DNA from: Catenaria anguillulae PL171
Lineage: Eukaryota > Blastocladiomycota > Blastocladiomycetes > Blastocladiales > Catenariaceae
Reading direction: 5' to 3'
Length of the DNA: 64,000 nt
Assembly: GCA_002102555.1 (NCBI GenBank)
Contig: MCFL01000018.1
Location: forward strand, 372,001 to 436,000
This document shows positions 47,399 to 57,736 of this stretch, piece after piece. The position numbers were made by a program, and so were the translations under genes. The notes under the pieces are model-generated. The model did no database searches. It was not told the DNA's origin and saw only the letters and a list, made by a program, of their open reading frames with translations. Within the stretch, counting starts at the first letter, position 1. Each line of letters begins with the position of its first letter.

Positions 47399-47963
47399 TG
47401 TGTGTGAGCTGTGTTTTCGTGACTCGATTTACACCTACAGCAACCAAATGCACACGAATGCCTCTTTTCCGGGCCTGGTTCCCCTTGCGTGGATCAGTCT
47501 GCGGTTCCAATTGAAACATACGCTTCGATCTCCGCCTTTGTTTATACGTATCCCCTCCCACAGGGCACAGGAAGAAGATTTGGTTGGAAAGCCTGCTCGA
47601 GCTCTAGCTCCAAATTGCATTTGTTCAACGGGCTGCACATGGCAGAAATCTGAAGGGCGATGCAGGAAATCGCTCGTCAGCAGACAAGCACGTGAACAAT
47701 GGGGATTGTGTCGGTAAAACGTTAGTTTGTTTCGCGACGTGAGAGCAGCCGGCGCCAATCGGCGCGTTCCCGGGCGGCGGACTTTATGTTCTCAGAAATA
47801 CAAAAGACGTTGTACTCCCCGCTGCCCCTGGCTCCCACTCTTGCAGTGTATCCCAGCGACAGAACCAAAGCCTCGTTATCATGTATGATCGACTCTCAAC
47901 TCGTAAACACTCCATGTATCCCCACCCGCGCTGACTTCACGCCCACCGACTCGCTGTTCCCAG
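47399..47963. other. Region upstream of histidine ammonia-lyase; may contain its first exon
   Basis: About 560 bases. The conserved body of the lyase begins at an acceptor (CCCAG/GCC) at 47963, and no in-frame start Met follows it. A first coding exon probably ends at a GTATGA donor near 47884, but its frame and start could not be fixed. Confidence 0.4.
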
Positions 47964-49716
47964 GCCATTCTGCACGTCCGACCCGACCAAATTCCTCCTC
48001 GACGGCGACACGCTGACGCCCGAAAACCTTGTCCTGCTGTCTCACGGCAAGCACAAGCTGGACCTGGCTCCGGAAGCCTGGGCCCGCATCCACGAGTCGC
48101 GCGCTTTGGTCGACAAGCTGGCCACCTGCGGCAAGCCCATCTACGGCATCTCGACCGGATTCGGCAACTTTGCGACCGTTGTCATTCCCGATGAGCAGCT
48201 CGCTCAGCTCCAGGTCAACCTTATCGTCTCACACTCTGCCGGTGTCGGCGCTCCGCTGTCTGTTCCGCGCACGCGCATGCTGCTCGTGCTTCGCATCAAT
48301 GTGCTCGCTAAGGGGTTCTCGGGCATTAGTCCCGAGACGGTCCAGCGCATGTTGGCTGCGTTCAATGCCGGCTGTCTGAGTTATGTCCCCGAGCAAGGGA
48401 CTGTTGGCGCTTCCGGCGATTTGGCACCCTTGTCGCATTTGGCCCTCGGGTACATTTAACCGTTCCCTACTCGATCGCCAGCTTCATATTCTGACGTCTC
48501 TTTTCGTGTCCAGAATGATGGGCATGGGCAAGATGTACGACCCAACCCTCAAAGCCTTTGACGACGCCGCTGCCGTCCTCAAGCGCCACAACCTGACGCC
48601 CATTACGCCAGGCGCCAAGGAAGGTCTTGCCATGATCAACGGGACACAATTCATGACGTCACTTGGTGCCGAGGCGCTTGTCCGCGCCGACATGCTCGTC
48701 AAGCTGGCGGATGTCATTGGTGCGCTTTCGCTCGAGGCGCTTCAAGGAACGCCCAGGGCGTTTGATCCAAAGATTCACGCTGCACGGCCGCATCCGGGAC
48801 AAGTGTCGTCGGCCGAGCGGTTGCGCATGTTGTTGCATCGGGATGGCGAGAATGAGTCGGAGATTTTTGCTTCGCACGAGAATTGCCATCGGGTCCAGGA
48901 TTCCTACACGCTGCGCTGCATGCCTCAGGTATGCTTCGCGTTCCACATCCTGCAAAGTCTGCTCCCGCCAGTCATCTCAACCTGATTTCTACTGCTCGCA
49001 CTTAGGTTCACGGCGCTTCTGGCGAAACCCTGCGCATGGTGCGCCCCGTTGTTGAAACCGAAATGAACTCTGCGACCGACAACCCAATGATCTTTTCGGA
49101 AACGGGCGAGTCGCGCAGCTGCGGTAACTTCCACGGCGAAATCATTGCCAAGTTTCTCGACTACCTGTGTATTGGCGTGCACGAGCTCGCGTCCATCTCG
49201 GAGCGTCGCATTGAGCGCCTCATCAACCCGACGCTTTCTGGCCTCCCCGCTTTCCTTGTGGAAAAGGGCGGACTCAACTCTGGGTTCATGATTGCGCATT
49301 GTACCGCTGCCGCGCTCGTCTCTGAAAACAAGCAAATGTGCATGCCCGCGAGCGTGGACTCGATCCCAACGAGTGCCGGCAAGGAAGACCACGTGTCGAT
49401 GGGCGGATGGTCGGCGCGCAAGTGCTTGCGCGTGGTGGAAAATGTCGAAAAGGTGTTGGCCATTGAGCTGCTTGCCGCGTGCCAGGCGCTCGAGTTTCAT
49501 CGCCCTTTGAAGACGACCAAGCCGCTCGAGGATGTGCTTGCACTTGTCAGGAGCGTGGTGCCGCATTACGACCAGGACAGGTTCATGAGCCCTGATATTG
49601 AGGCCGTGCATCGGTTGGTCAAGAGCGGCCAGGTGTGGAATGTGGTTGCTGAGCATTTGGGCGAGCCAAAGGCGTTGGAGGAGGTGCATGGTTGGTTGAG
49701 GGAGCGCCAAGATTAA
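47964..49716 (+). CDS. HAL: Histidine ammonia-lyase (histidase), 5' end unresolved
   Basis: Exons 47964-48449, 48514-48928 and 49006-49716 join in phase. The MIO cofactor motif is intact: [18 protein letters not shown] at about 48395-48449, with Ala-Ser-Gly forming the MIO prosthetic group. Further landmarks are [30 protein letters not shown]-like [38 protein letters not shown]-like [18 protein letters not shown], and [14 protein letters not shown]. It deaminates histidine to urocanate, the first step of histidine catabolism. The body starts [13 protein letters not shown]; earlier residues lie in an unidentified exon. It converges on formimidoylglutamase, a later enzyme of the same pathway, with only 261 bases between stops. 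Confidence 0.93.
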
Positions 49717-49977
49717 GAAACAATGTTGTGCTTGTCACTTTTCGATCCTGTGCTGGGATCGCTTGCCCCATACCTATTGTGCGGACTCGTGTAGCTTTTC
49801 TCTCCTATATACAGTGCACTGACTCACGAAACATACACTTTGATTTTTTGGGTTCCTTTTTCATTGACCGCATGAGCTCCCACAAACTGCTGTTCCTGCC
49901 GCTCCCAAGAGCAATTTATTGACGACGCACTATCGCAAAACACATGAATTGATCCTGCAAGAACCTCAAACAGCACC

Positions 49978-51224
49978 TCAGGTAGAAAACTTTGCCGGTC
50001 GCCGGGCAAGTCCAAGGCAAAAGTAGTAAAACATGAAAGCAACCAACCTGCCCGTGCGATACTCTTCGATGGTGGGGTTGAACTCGCTCAAATCGAACAG
50101 CTTGACCTAAACATGCAACGCAACCGTGAGTGAGTGAGCTCAGCAAGCTGCAATTCAAATCATTTTCAAAGGCAACATACCGCCGGATGCGACCCTGCCA
50201 CATAACAAATATCCAACGCCATCTGCGCTGACAGCCCAAGCGGACTGGCGCACGACACACCCGGTGCATCTGCGCTCCTAACGGCATCCAAATCAAACGA
50301 CACAAACACCACTCCATCTTGTCCCTCTTCGCCCCTGCGCTTTGCCCCTGTATCCAGCCGCGCACGAAACGCGCGCGCAAACTCGGACTCGCCCGGACGC
50401 CCGCCGTCGGGCGCCGCAAGGCCCGCAATGTCGCTGAGCCACACGAGCTCGGTGGATGCGTGCGGAAACGTGCGCAGGAACTGAATGTGCGCGGCCGAGC
50501 ATTGCGAGCCCTGGATGGCAAACTCGCAAAAGTGGCCGTGGCGCGTCTGGAAGGCCGAATCTTGGAGAAGCTGGCGGAAGGGCGAGCCGGAATGCGCTTG
50601 GCCTGCCGGTGTCAGCGGGCGGACGTCGAGGTGGGCGTCAATATTGATGACGGCCACACGAGTCGAGGCAGGCAAAGTCGCGAGGAGGCCGGTGGCGTTC
50701 GGGTACGACTGGTTGTTGCCGCCGCCAATGACAAATGGGACAAATCCGTGCGTAATCACTTGGCGGACGTGATCCTTCAGTTGCTCGTGTGCCTGTTCAA
50801 GCGACTGCGTCTTGCGACACGCCGCCATGCCCGTGGTCACGGCTTGAATCGACTGGCGCAGGTCAATGTCAAACTCTGGGTTGAAAATGGTTCCGACCTT
50901 GGCAATGTACTTGAGTGCCGCCTCGGGGCCGGCCGCGGCACCAATTCGGCCACCGTTGCGTGCCACGCCCTAAAAGATACCTCGACAATACATGAGTGAA
51001 GGGCTGCCGGCAGAAAGCACGCATTGTGGGCGTACCTCATCATCTGGAAATCCGACAATGCAGACTCGGCGATGGGCGGCGTCCGGGTTGGGCAGCTGGT
51101 CCAACAGCTTGAGAGCGTCTGGGTTGGCGACCTTGATGAGCATGTGGCCCATGCGTGGGTCGTCGGATCCGTACGACGCAAAATCGATCGGGTCGTTGGC
51201 AGCGGGTGCAGTAGAGCTAGACAT
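49978..51224 (-). CDS. Formimidoylglutamase-like ureohydrolase (arginase superfamily)
   Basis: Complement of 49978-50106, 50181-50969 and 51036-51224, all in phase, 368 aa. The arginase-superfamily metal motifs are INIDAHLDVRP (DAHxD) and VFVSFDLDAV (SFDxD), with GGGNNQSYPN at the first metal site. The last exon carries KLFDLSEFNPTIEE. The G-rich first motif normally supplies a His; here Asn takes that position. Among superfamily members the DAHLDVRPL spacing and linkage to histidase point to formimidoylglutamase (formiminoglutamate to glutamate plus formamide), not arginase or agmatinase. That substrate assignment is inference. There is no frame break. Confidence 0.78.
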
Positions 51225-51416
51225 GGCAAATTCTTTCTTTCATTCCTCACGGCCGACAGAGAGCGCGAGATGAGAGCGGTCGTTGTTGGTGTTGGGGCAA
51301 TGGTGTCGCGAGACGACGCGTCCAACGTCAATTGGCAACTGCGAGACAATGTTTTTAGTAACGACAGCACAATGGCTTGCTGTACGGTCACAATAGGCCA
51401 TGCACAGTTCTACTAC

Positions 51417-52218
51417 TCACTCTTGAACCGATTTCCCAATCCCCATGATAATCTTCCCAAACACCCAGGCCGCCCACCACCTCCCGTCAACCCACTCATC
51501 CACCTCCACCACCTCAAATGCTGCCTTCAATCCCGCCACCGTCCTCACCCGCCCGATATCACACCCGCCAAACACCCTCGCTGTGCGCCGCGCAACACCT
51601 GCCACGCCCACCTGCCCAGCCCCCACGCCTGCACGCCACGCGTGGGTACATGCTCCAGAAACACATACCGCCCCGTGTTGGGATCCAGCACGCGCCCAGG
51701 TCGGCCAGCAGCCACGGCAGCTCGCTCGAGACAACTGTACACAGCAAGAGTGTGCCAACGGCCACTTGAACGGCTCCCGTGGCCAGCGGAATCACCGTGT
51801 ATGCTTGGGGATCGAGCGGCATGTCAAGTGCCGAGGCGATCCGGCGCGCACGGGCAGTGACGAGTGCCACGTCTTCGTCGTCAGCAGATTGCGGTTCATG
51901 GCCTCGTCCAGGGACAGGTACTTGATGGCCTGCACTCGGATTCCGTAAGCGTCTGCTTCGGTGTACACGCGATTGTGCACCTCGTCGGCTTGTGGACGAG
52001 GGCGACAAGCTGCTTGACGGATTTCGGGTAGTGTCGCACATTGAATCCGGGCCCGGGTCCGATTTCCAGGACGGTCGAGGCAGACGGGGAATGGCGCCGA
52101 ACAGGGCGGCGCGCAGCGGCTCGAACCGCTCAAACACGGGCATGACGCAGTAGGATTCGTAGGCGAGGGCAAGGCGAAGGGTCAGGGAAGACCAGGTACG
52201 GGAGAGGAGGTCTGTCAT
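51417..52218 (-). CDS. METTL7-like SAM-dependent methyltransferase, multiply frame-broken
   Basis: Starting at 52218, MTDLLSRTWSSL and MPVFERFEPLR precede the AdoMet-binding motif I, TVLEIGPGPGFN, then YPKSVKQLVALV. Later come TLLLCTVV (motif IV region of METTL7), RVLDPNTGRYVFLEHVPTRG (the FxEH block) and a C-terminal VVEVDEW and IGKSVQE. The order matches METTL7-type membrane-associated methyltransferases, which methylate small thiols in animals. These blocks are spread over at least five frame changes (near 52085, 52000, 51915, 51710 and 51650). That density exceeds any other gene here, so it could be a pseudogene, but each break is a single-base loss like those in essential genes. Confidence 0.65.
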
Positions 52219-52777
52219 GTTGATGCAGTTGAACGGTGGTGGCCGTGGGAAGTGTGCTTGAACGGTCGTAAGTCAGACACTGGGAACCAATGCAACTTCT
52301 TTGCCCAAAGAGCTTGTCTTCCTGCGGAGAACTCTGTGTGTAGACATGCGCCCGAGGACGCGACGTGTTTTGGCTCCAGCTGAATCGGCGTGCCCGCGAA
52401 ATCGCTGGATGCCAGTCCGGGTGCCAGTCATGTACTTAGTCTATTTATTAAGAACAGGGCAAGGGAAAGGGAAAGGGGTACATACAACATGAACATAAAT
52501 GATAAAGAGGATTCAAGACGTTGACTGCGGTCATTCTGCCAGTGTTGACGATGAGATGGGGTGATGGGTACAGTACGCCAAGGCGTCGGTGCCAGGAGCG
52601 GAGCAGAGAGGACCAGGCGTGAGGCCACGGAGAAAGCGATGTTTCGAGGGGAAAAAAGTGAAAAAAACAAAGAGGGAGGTATGTATGGACACAAGATGAA
52701 TGCATGAACCGAATGACGAAGGATTGCGTAGCCGACCAAAAACGGAATTCAACGAGGGGGGAATACATAGGTTTGCC
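52219..52777. other. Intergenic region
   Basis: About 560 bases between the METTL7-like start and the stop of the LEA_2-like gene; A/T-richer than its neighbours and without a supported gene. It probably contains the 3' UTR of the LEA_2-like gene. Confidence 0.5.
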
Positions 52778-54500
52778 CTAGTTTGGTGTAATGCTTACCC
52801 ACGCCCTGCCAACTTTTCGACCCCGTCCTGGTCCATCTGTCACGACCAACTCGACTGGATGCGCCAGAGCCGGCCCTCGCTTGTCCAACACGCCGCGACT
52901 CGCCAACCCGGCCGTGCCCGCACCTCTTGCAGCATTGTTGGCCAACCCACCAATCAACTGCAAGATTGCGGAAAGCGCCGGGTTTCCGCCAATGTTGATC
53001 GGGCACGCAAACGAAGCCTTCTCCTCGTGTTTGTACTTGTACCCGATGGGCTTGAGCATGGCCAGGCCAATGTCGAGCTCGTACTTGACTGAAATCTGGT
53101 TGCCGGCGGCCCCTGCGCCGCCACCACCACAGGCTGTGATGAGCCCAGCAAAGAACTGCGAGTTGCTCGATTGCTTTGTGTTGAGGGAAAAGGTGACAGG
53201 GAATTGCACGTTGGTGTTGCCGTTTGCTTCAATGTATGTGTCGAGTTTGGTACCGTTGGCGATTTGGTTGTCAATATTGGAAGCTGCGTTGGGTGGGAAG
53301 GCTCGCATGTCGAGCGACGAGACGGAGGCGCCAAACGAGTTTGGATTCGAGACTTGGAACACAAAGTCCCAGTTTCTGGCGGACGGAGTGGCGTGAGGAT
53401 AAGCAGCCAAGGGCGAGAAGAAAAGATGGTGAAAGGAAAAACGTACAAGTTGACGGTGGAGCCACTCAGCTGCAACGGTGATCGATCGGTTGGTGCCCTT
53501 GCCCCGCTAAACGACACCTTGGGCACCTTGACGATCAAAAACAAGAAGACGAGTAGCGCGGCAATCAAGAGAAGGAGGATCAGCAGGATACAGCAACAGC
53601 ATCCGCCAAACCCGCGGCCAAAACAGCACAGAGTCAGCGCGTTCTTGCGCTTTTCTTTGACGTAAGGCACGGCCCCGAGCATGCCAGTGCCGTATCCAGC
53701 CGAGGATGATGCATTGAGTGCACCCTGTCGGGAGTCGTTGCCTGCAGATGCACCGAGGTGCGCAAAGGGCGCGTTACTGGCGGTGTAGGCGGGCATGCCT
53801 GGGGCGGCAGACGTGGATGTGGCGGCTTCGGATTCGGGAACCACTTTGTAGACGCGACTCGATTCGGTAGCGGATGTGGACGGTGTTCTTGAGGGCAGAG
53901 CGGCAGGAAGCGGCTGCTGATGCTGGTGCTGGTGCTGATAGTATGGGTCGGGGGTGTATGTCGCAGCGGGGTATGACTGATACTGCTGTGGTTGCTGCTG
54001 CTGCTGCTGGGCATAGTATGGGTCCTCGAATGCCGGTGGCGGTTGCTGCTGTTGATATTGCTGCTGCGGGACTGGTGGTGGTGCCGAGTAGTAAGACGAC
54101 TGGTACGGGTCGGCGGGAGCATACGCGGCGGCGACGGCGGGCGGTGCGGAAGAAATGTCTGGTGGTAGCCGGCCTGATGAGGTGCGCCCGTGGACGGATT
54201 GGACTGGGAGCGAGCCCCGGGGGCAACGGGCACCGTGACGGGCGGGTTGTGCGAGTAGGATGGGTTCATGGTAGCAGAAGCAGAAGCGGATTCGGCCCTC
54301 TGGACGACGGTAGTGTAGGGGTTGGTGGTGGCGGGGCCGGGAGACCCAATGAAGCTTGAGGTGTTGTTGAGAGGAAACCTTGATGGATGATGATTGCTCG
54401 TACTGGTGGTAGTCAACATGGAGTGGGACGAGCCGCGACGGTATTCATCGCTACCCGTAGCGGCAGCGGCATGCGCAGGTTTGGATGGGAGCGAGCACAT
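52778..54500 (-). CDS. LEA_2/NDR1-like single-pass membrane protein with Pro/Gln-rich N-terminus
   Basis: Complement of 52778-53375 and 53447-54500, about 550 aa. The first 300 residues are Pro/Gln/Tyr/Ser-rich with Q runs (PYYAQQQQQQPQQYQ). A Cys-rich juxtamembrane segment (CCFGRGFGGCCCC) precedes one transmembrane helix (ILLILLLLIAALLVFLFLI). After the splice (STVNLNWDFVFQVSNPNSFG) comes a domain resembling LEA_2/WHy proteins: an immunoglobulin-like fold typified by VSNPNSF and a second strand set NVQFPVTFSL. In plants related proteins act at the plasma membrane in stress and defence; a fungal function is not known. One base is missing near 54155. The cysteines next to the helix may be acylated. 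Confidence 0.65.
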
Positions 54501-54859
54501 GTTTTTGTTGTGCCAAGTCTGTCTCTCTTCTTGGTGTTCTGTTGCAATTGGCGACGGTCACTCTTTCAATTCGTTCATTTCGTCAAGAAAAAGTCATGGA
54601 AATGGCGACCAGCGGCCGACACCCGCCAATGGGCACAGCCAAGTGGTGGCTTGCAGCTCCCCACCCGGGACTGGCCCATCCCGGCCATTCGCGACCGTTT
54701 CGCGAACTTTTTTGTGCCAGAGTCGCTCCTGTAAGTCTCAACCGCACTCCGCTCGCTACCTAGCCTGGGTCGACACGGCCTCGAAAAACGATTGACGAAT
54801 TTGCATCTCCGAGAAATTCAACTCGGATGAGGTACGAAAATGGTCACCCTCCCCCACTT
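54501..54859. other. Upstream region of the LEA_2-like gene with a coding-like plus-strand patch
   Basis: About 360 bases. On the plus strand, 54600-54734 reads PTRDWPIPAIRDRFANFF and stops at a TAA that overlaps a GTAAGT donor-like site. This looks more protein-like than its surroundings, but I could not extend it into a recognisable protein. Confidence 0.3.
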
Positions 54860-55944
54860 TCACAAAACTCCATAACCAAGCCCTACTTCAATATTGCCCG
54901 CCGGCGAACTTGGGGTGCAAATCAACATATTCTGCTCCCTGTCCACACAAACGTGGGCTCTTCCAAGATCCTGGTGGGTACACAAAACATCCACAAAACT
55001 GCCTCCATTTCGGCCGCGGTGCTTGTCGCGCTGCACTTGGTGCGATACTCCGTGTCTCCGAGTGGTCGCCGCTCTATGGCTCGCGAGCGGCACAACTGTA
55101 GATTCGCACACGATGTGATTGCATTCAGCTGGCTGCGACTTGGCGATCAACGCCACTTGAAGTGAATGGGCCAAGTATCGGTTGAGCTCGTAAATGATGA
55201 AAGGCCAAGTTGCACTGGCACACTCAAAGACTCGCCCCGACACCCGCTGGCCGCCGCGGTCATTGACGCACCCGGAGCTACCGCACTGGTGCACGGCATA
55301 CGCATCACACATGGGTCCACGCGTGCTCGCCCTTGCTTGCGAGCACTGCCGGCAACTGCGCCAGCAATCGGGCGAGGGGTAGGGGCGCGTACGTTACGTT
55401 GCGGCGAACGTGCGCCATGGCAGTGGCGGCGCAGGGTCCGTTGTTTTGTGGGAATACTGGTACTCGAGTCCGAATCGTCCCCGTTGGTCTCGTCATACTC
55501 GTTCCTTGCCGGAGTCCGCACCATCCGCCAACGTCGCCATCGACACCCTCGGCAGCACCACAAACCGCGCGTTGCGCACAAGCACCTGGGCCACCCACGC
55601 ATCAGCCGCATGATGGGCGTGGGCGTCGCGCAGCACGTGCTTGATCCGTTGCGCATCAACCAGCTCGTCCCGTGTGTCGGCACATGTCCATGGCCAAATC
55701 ATGGACGTGCTGAATCCGCTTGCTGTTGGGCATTCGCTGTTGGGCGGCCACGAATGGGAATGTGGACAAGGATCGCGTCGAGTGTCCTGTGCCAACCGTC
55801 CCGAGCGTCCGTTTGGTGGTCGGCGCATTTAATCGCAGTTGGAGGTCCGAAATGCATATTGTGGTGGATGTGGTCATGGTGTATGCAAATGTGTGAATGG
55901 TGACGGAGTGAGGTATACACATTTGAGCGCCATTCAAACTTCAA
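54860..55944 (-). CDS. Unrecognised candidate gene, fragmented frames
   Basis: Several overlapping minus frames look protein-like in sequence. From 55850, MHFGPPTAIKCADHQTDARD passes to DELVDAQRIKHVLRDAHAHH and AQVLVRNARFVVLPRVSMAT (55493-55700). A last block of 150 codons (54860-55312) contains CDAYAVHQCGSSGCVNDRGG and YELNRYLAHSLQVALIAK. Linking them needs at least three frame changes. No family is recognised. With frame breaks common nearby this may be one gene of about 350 codons, but the plus strand of the same interval also has open frames, so strand is not certain. Confidence 0.35.
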
Positions 55945-56197
55945 GCGTCATGCAAGTGGCGAGGCACCGTCATGAGGGATGCATAGCCATGGCGACTGAC
56001 CGAAGGATGAGGACACTTGTCGCATGAAAACAAGAACAGAACATCGAATGAAATTGGACAATAACATCGCCGAAGAATAACAAACAAATGAGACTCGAGG
56101 CGAGGCCCCTGCGAGAAAGGCAAAACACAAAATGCACACAATTGACAACGTCACATCCATGACATGAACCGACAATACGCAGCTGGCTACAAACCAC

Positions 56198-57121
56198 TTA
56201 AAAACTCTCAATCTGCTCCTCGGCGTTGATATGCTCATACGCAGCGTCCGCATCGGTCACGCCTGGTGCGCCGGCGTCATCGGGCGCATACATGATAGCC
56301 AACACGTCGGCCGTTGGGACGGCTTGGTGGCCGGCTTCTTGGGCGGAAATGGCGAGGGTCTCGACTTGACGCAACTAGGATACACACATGAGAGTAAGGT
56401 CAGTATCTGTAGCGATGGGTCCCAAGGACAAAGGCAGAACAAACCTTGGCGAAATAAAAGTCGCGCTCACGCATCATGACCTCGACCGTCTGCTGTGCCT
56501 CAACACCTGTGACTCGAGCATCATAATCTGGTTTTGGGCTTGTTGGAGTGCTTCGGCATTGGCCGAGGGAGCCGCGCCAGCCATACCGCCGCCCGTGTAG
56601 TGGCCTGCGGCGGAACCCGAGCGCGCAAGTGAGGGTGACGACGTCGACTTGACGCGCGGGCCCATGGACTTGGCCGCGGGGGCGGCGTGGGAAACCGAGG
56701 CGCCACCGGCACCGCCGCGGCGGGCAACAGGGTCGTAAGCGTGGCCGGGGTAGTGTTGCTCCCAAAACTTTTTCACGAATTGAACAAACTCGATGTTGTC
56801 CTGGAACTTGAGTTTGACAAGACTGAAGGAAATGAGAGGGTTAGGGAGTGCATGAAGACGAGGGGAACACTGAGAGAAATACCGCTGGACGGGGATGTCA
56901 TTGGGAATCTTGTGCTTGTCAAAGACGGCCTGAAGAACCTTGAAATTTTGAATGTACTCGAATTCATGCTTTGCACCAAACTTGACACGCTTGAGCGGGA
57001 CGTCGAGGTAGATTGAGTCGAAAATTTGGCACAAGGCGTCGCCGCGGCCGAGCTCCTCAATCTTGGTGAGGCCAAGCTGGGTGACCTGGTTAATCCAGGT
57101 TAACATTTCGACCCTCGACAT
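56198..57121 (-). CDS. BIM1: EB1/BIM1-family microtubule plus-end protein
   Basis: Complement of 56198-56374, 56445-56822 and 56883-57121, about 264 aa. The calponin-homology domain starts MSRVEMLTWINQVTQLGLTK and continues GRGDALCQIFDSIYLD, LKRVKFGAKHEFEYIQNFK and LKFQDNIEFVQFVKKFWEQ. A Ser/Gly/Ala-rich linker follows. The coiled-coil EB1 C-terminal domain is RERDFYFAK joined to LRQVETLAISAQEAG. The tail ends EEQIESF, not the usual EEY. EB1 tracks growing microtubule ends and recruits CAP-Gly and SxIP partners; loss of the terminal Tyr would weaken CAP-Gly binding. Exon 2 is one base short near 56505, in a GTG-GTT context. Confidence 0.94.
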
Positions 57122-57736
57122 GGCGGAAGCTGCAATTTAGGTCGATAGAAGGTGTCGCTGTTCAGCCAGAAATGGTGACTGAACTGAATTGAACTGGTTC
57201 TGTGGTTGTGGGTGAGGTGAGGGATGGATGGGTACGGGTGAGCGGCGGTGAGAGTCACGGTGAGAGGGGCGTTCAAGAGCGTGTGGGGATGAATTGCATA
57301 GAGAGCTGCATGTGGACATACATTGGGCGTTCTTGTAATCTTTCACGGTTGGATGTTCGCTCGTGTGAGATGCATGTTTACTACTGACGTTTGTGAGAAA
57401 CGCGGCGTATCGTTGACTTCAGTTATTGAACGTTGACATTGATTGTCTTGTGCACATGGTGAGAAAGAGATCGGCGCGCGAACTTGTTGTCGATGGATCG
57501 GCGAGCCTGAGCCTCCTCAGCAGTCCCACAACTCACTACCTAACACTGCTGCCTGTTGGACGGACGCCCGCCGACTGGTCGAGCTCTAGCTCGCTTCTCC
57601 GTCAGATACTTAGAGCTACCTAGGCGGCGGCCGCCCCCACCTCCAACGCCTCAGGCTGCGACCCGACCTCGCCTCCTGCGGCCTCCTTCACCCCGATCCA
57701 CCACCGCGGCCGCCTCCTCCATTCACCCATCCAACA
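57122..57736. other. Intergenic region upstream of EB1
   Basis: About 600 bases without a supported gene. The right third is Pro/Arg-coding-like only because it is C-rich. Confidence 0.45.
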
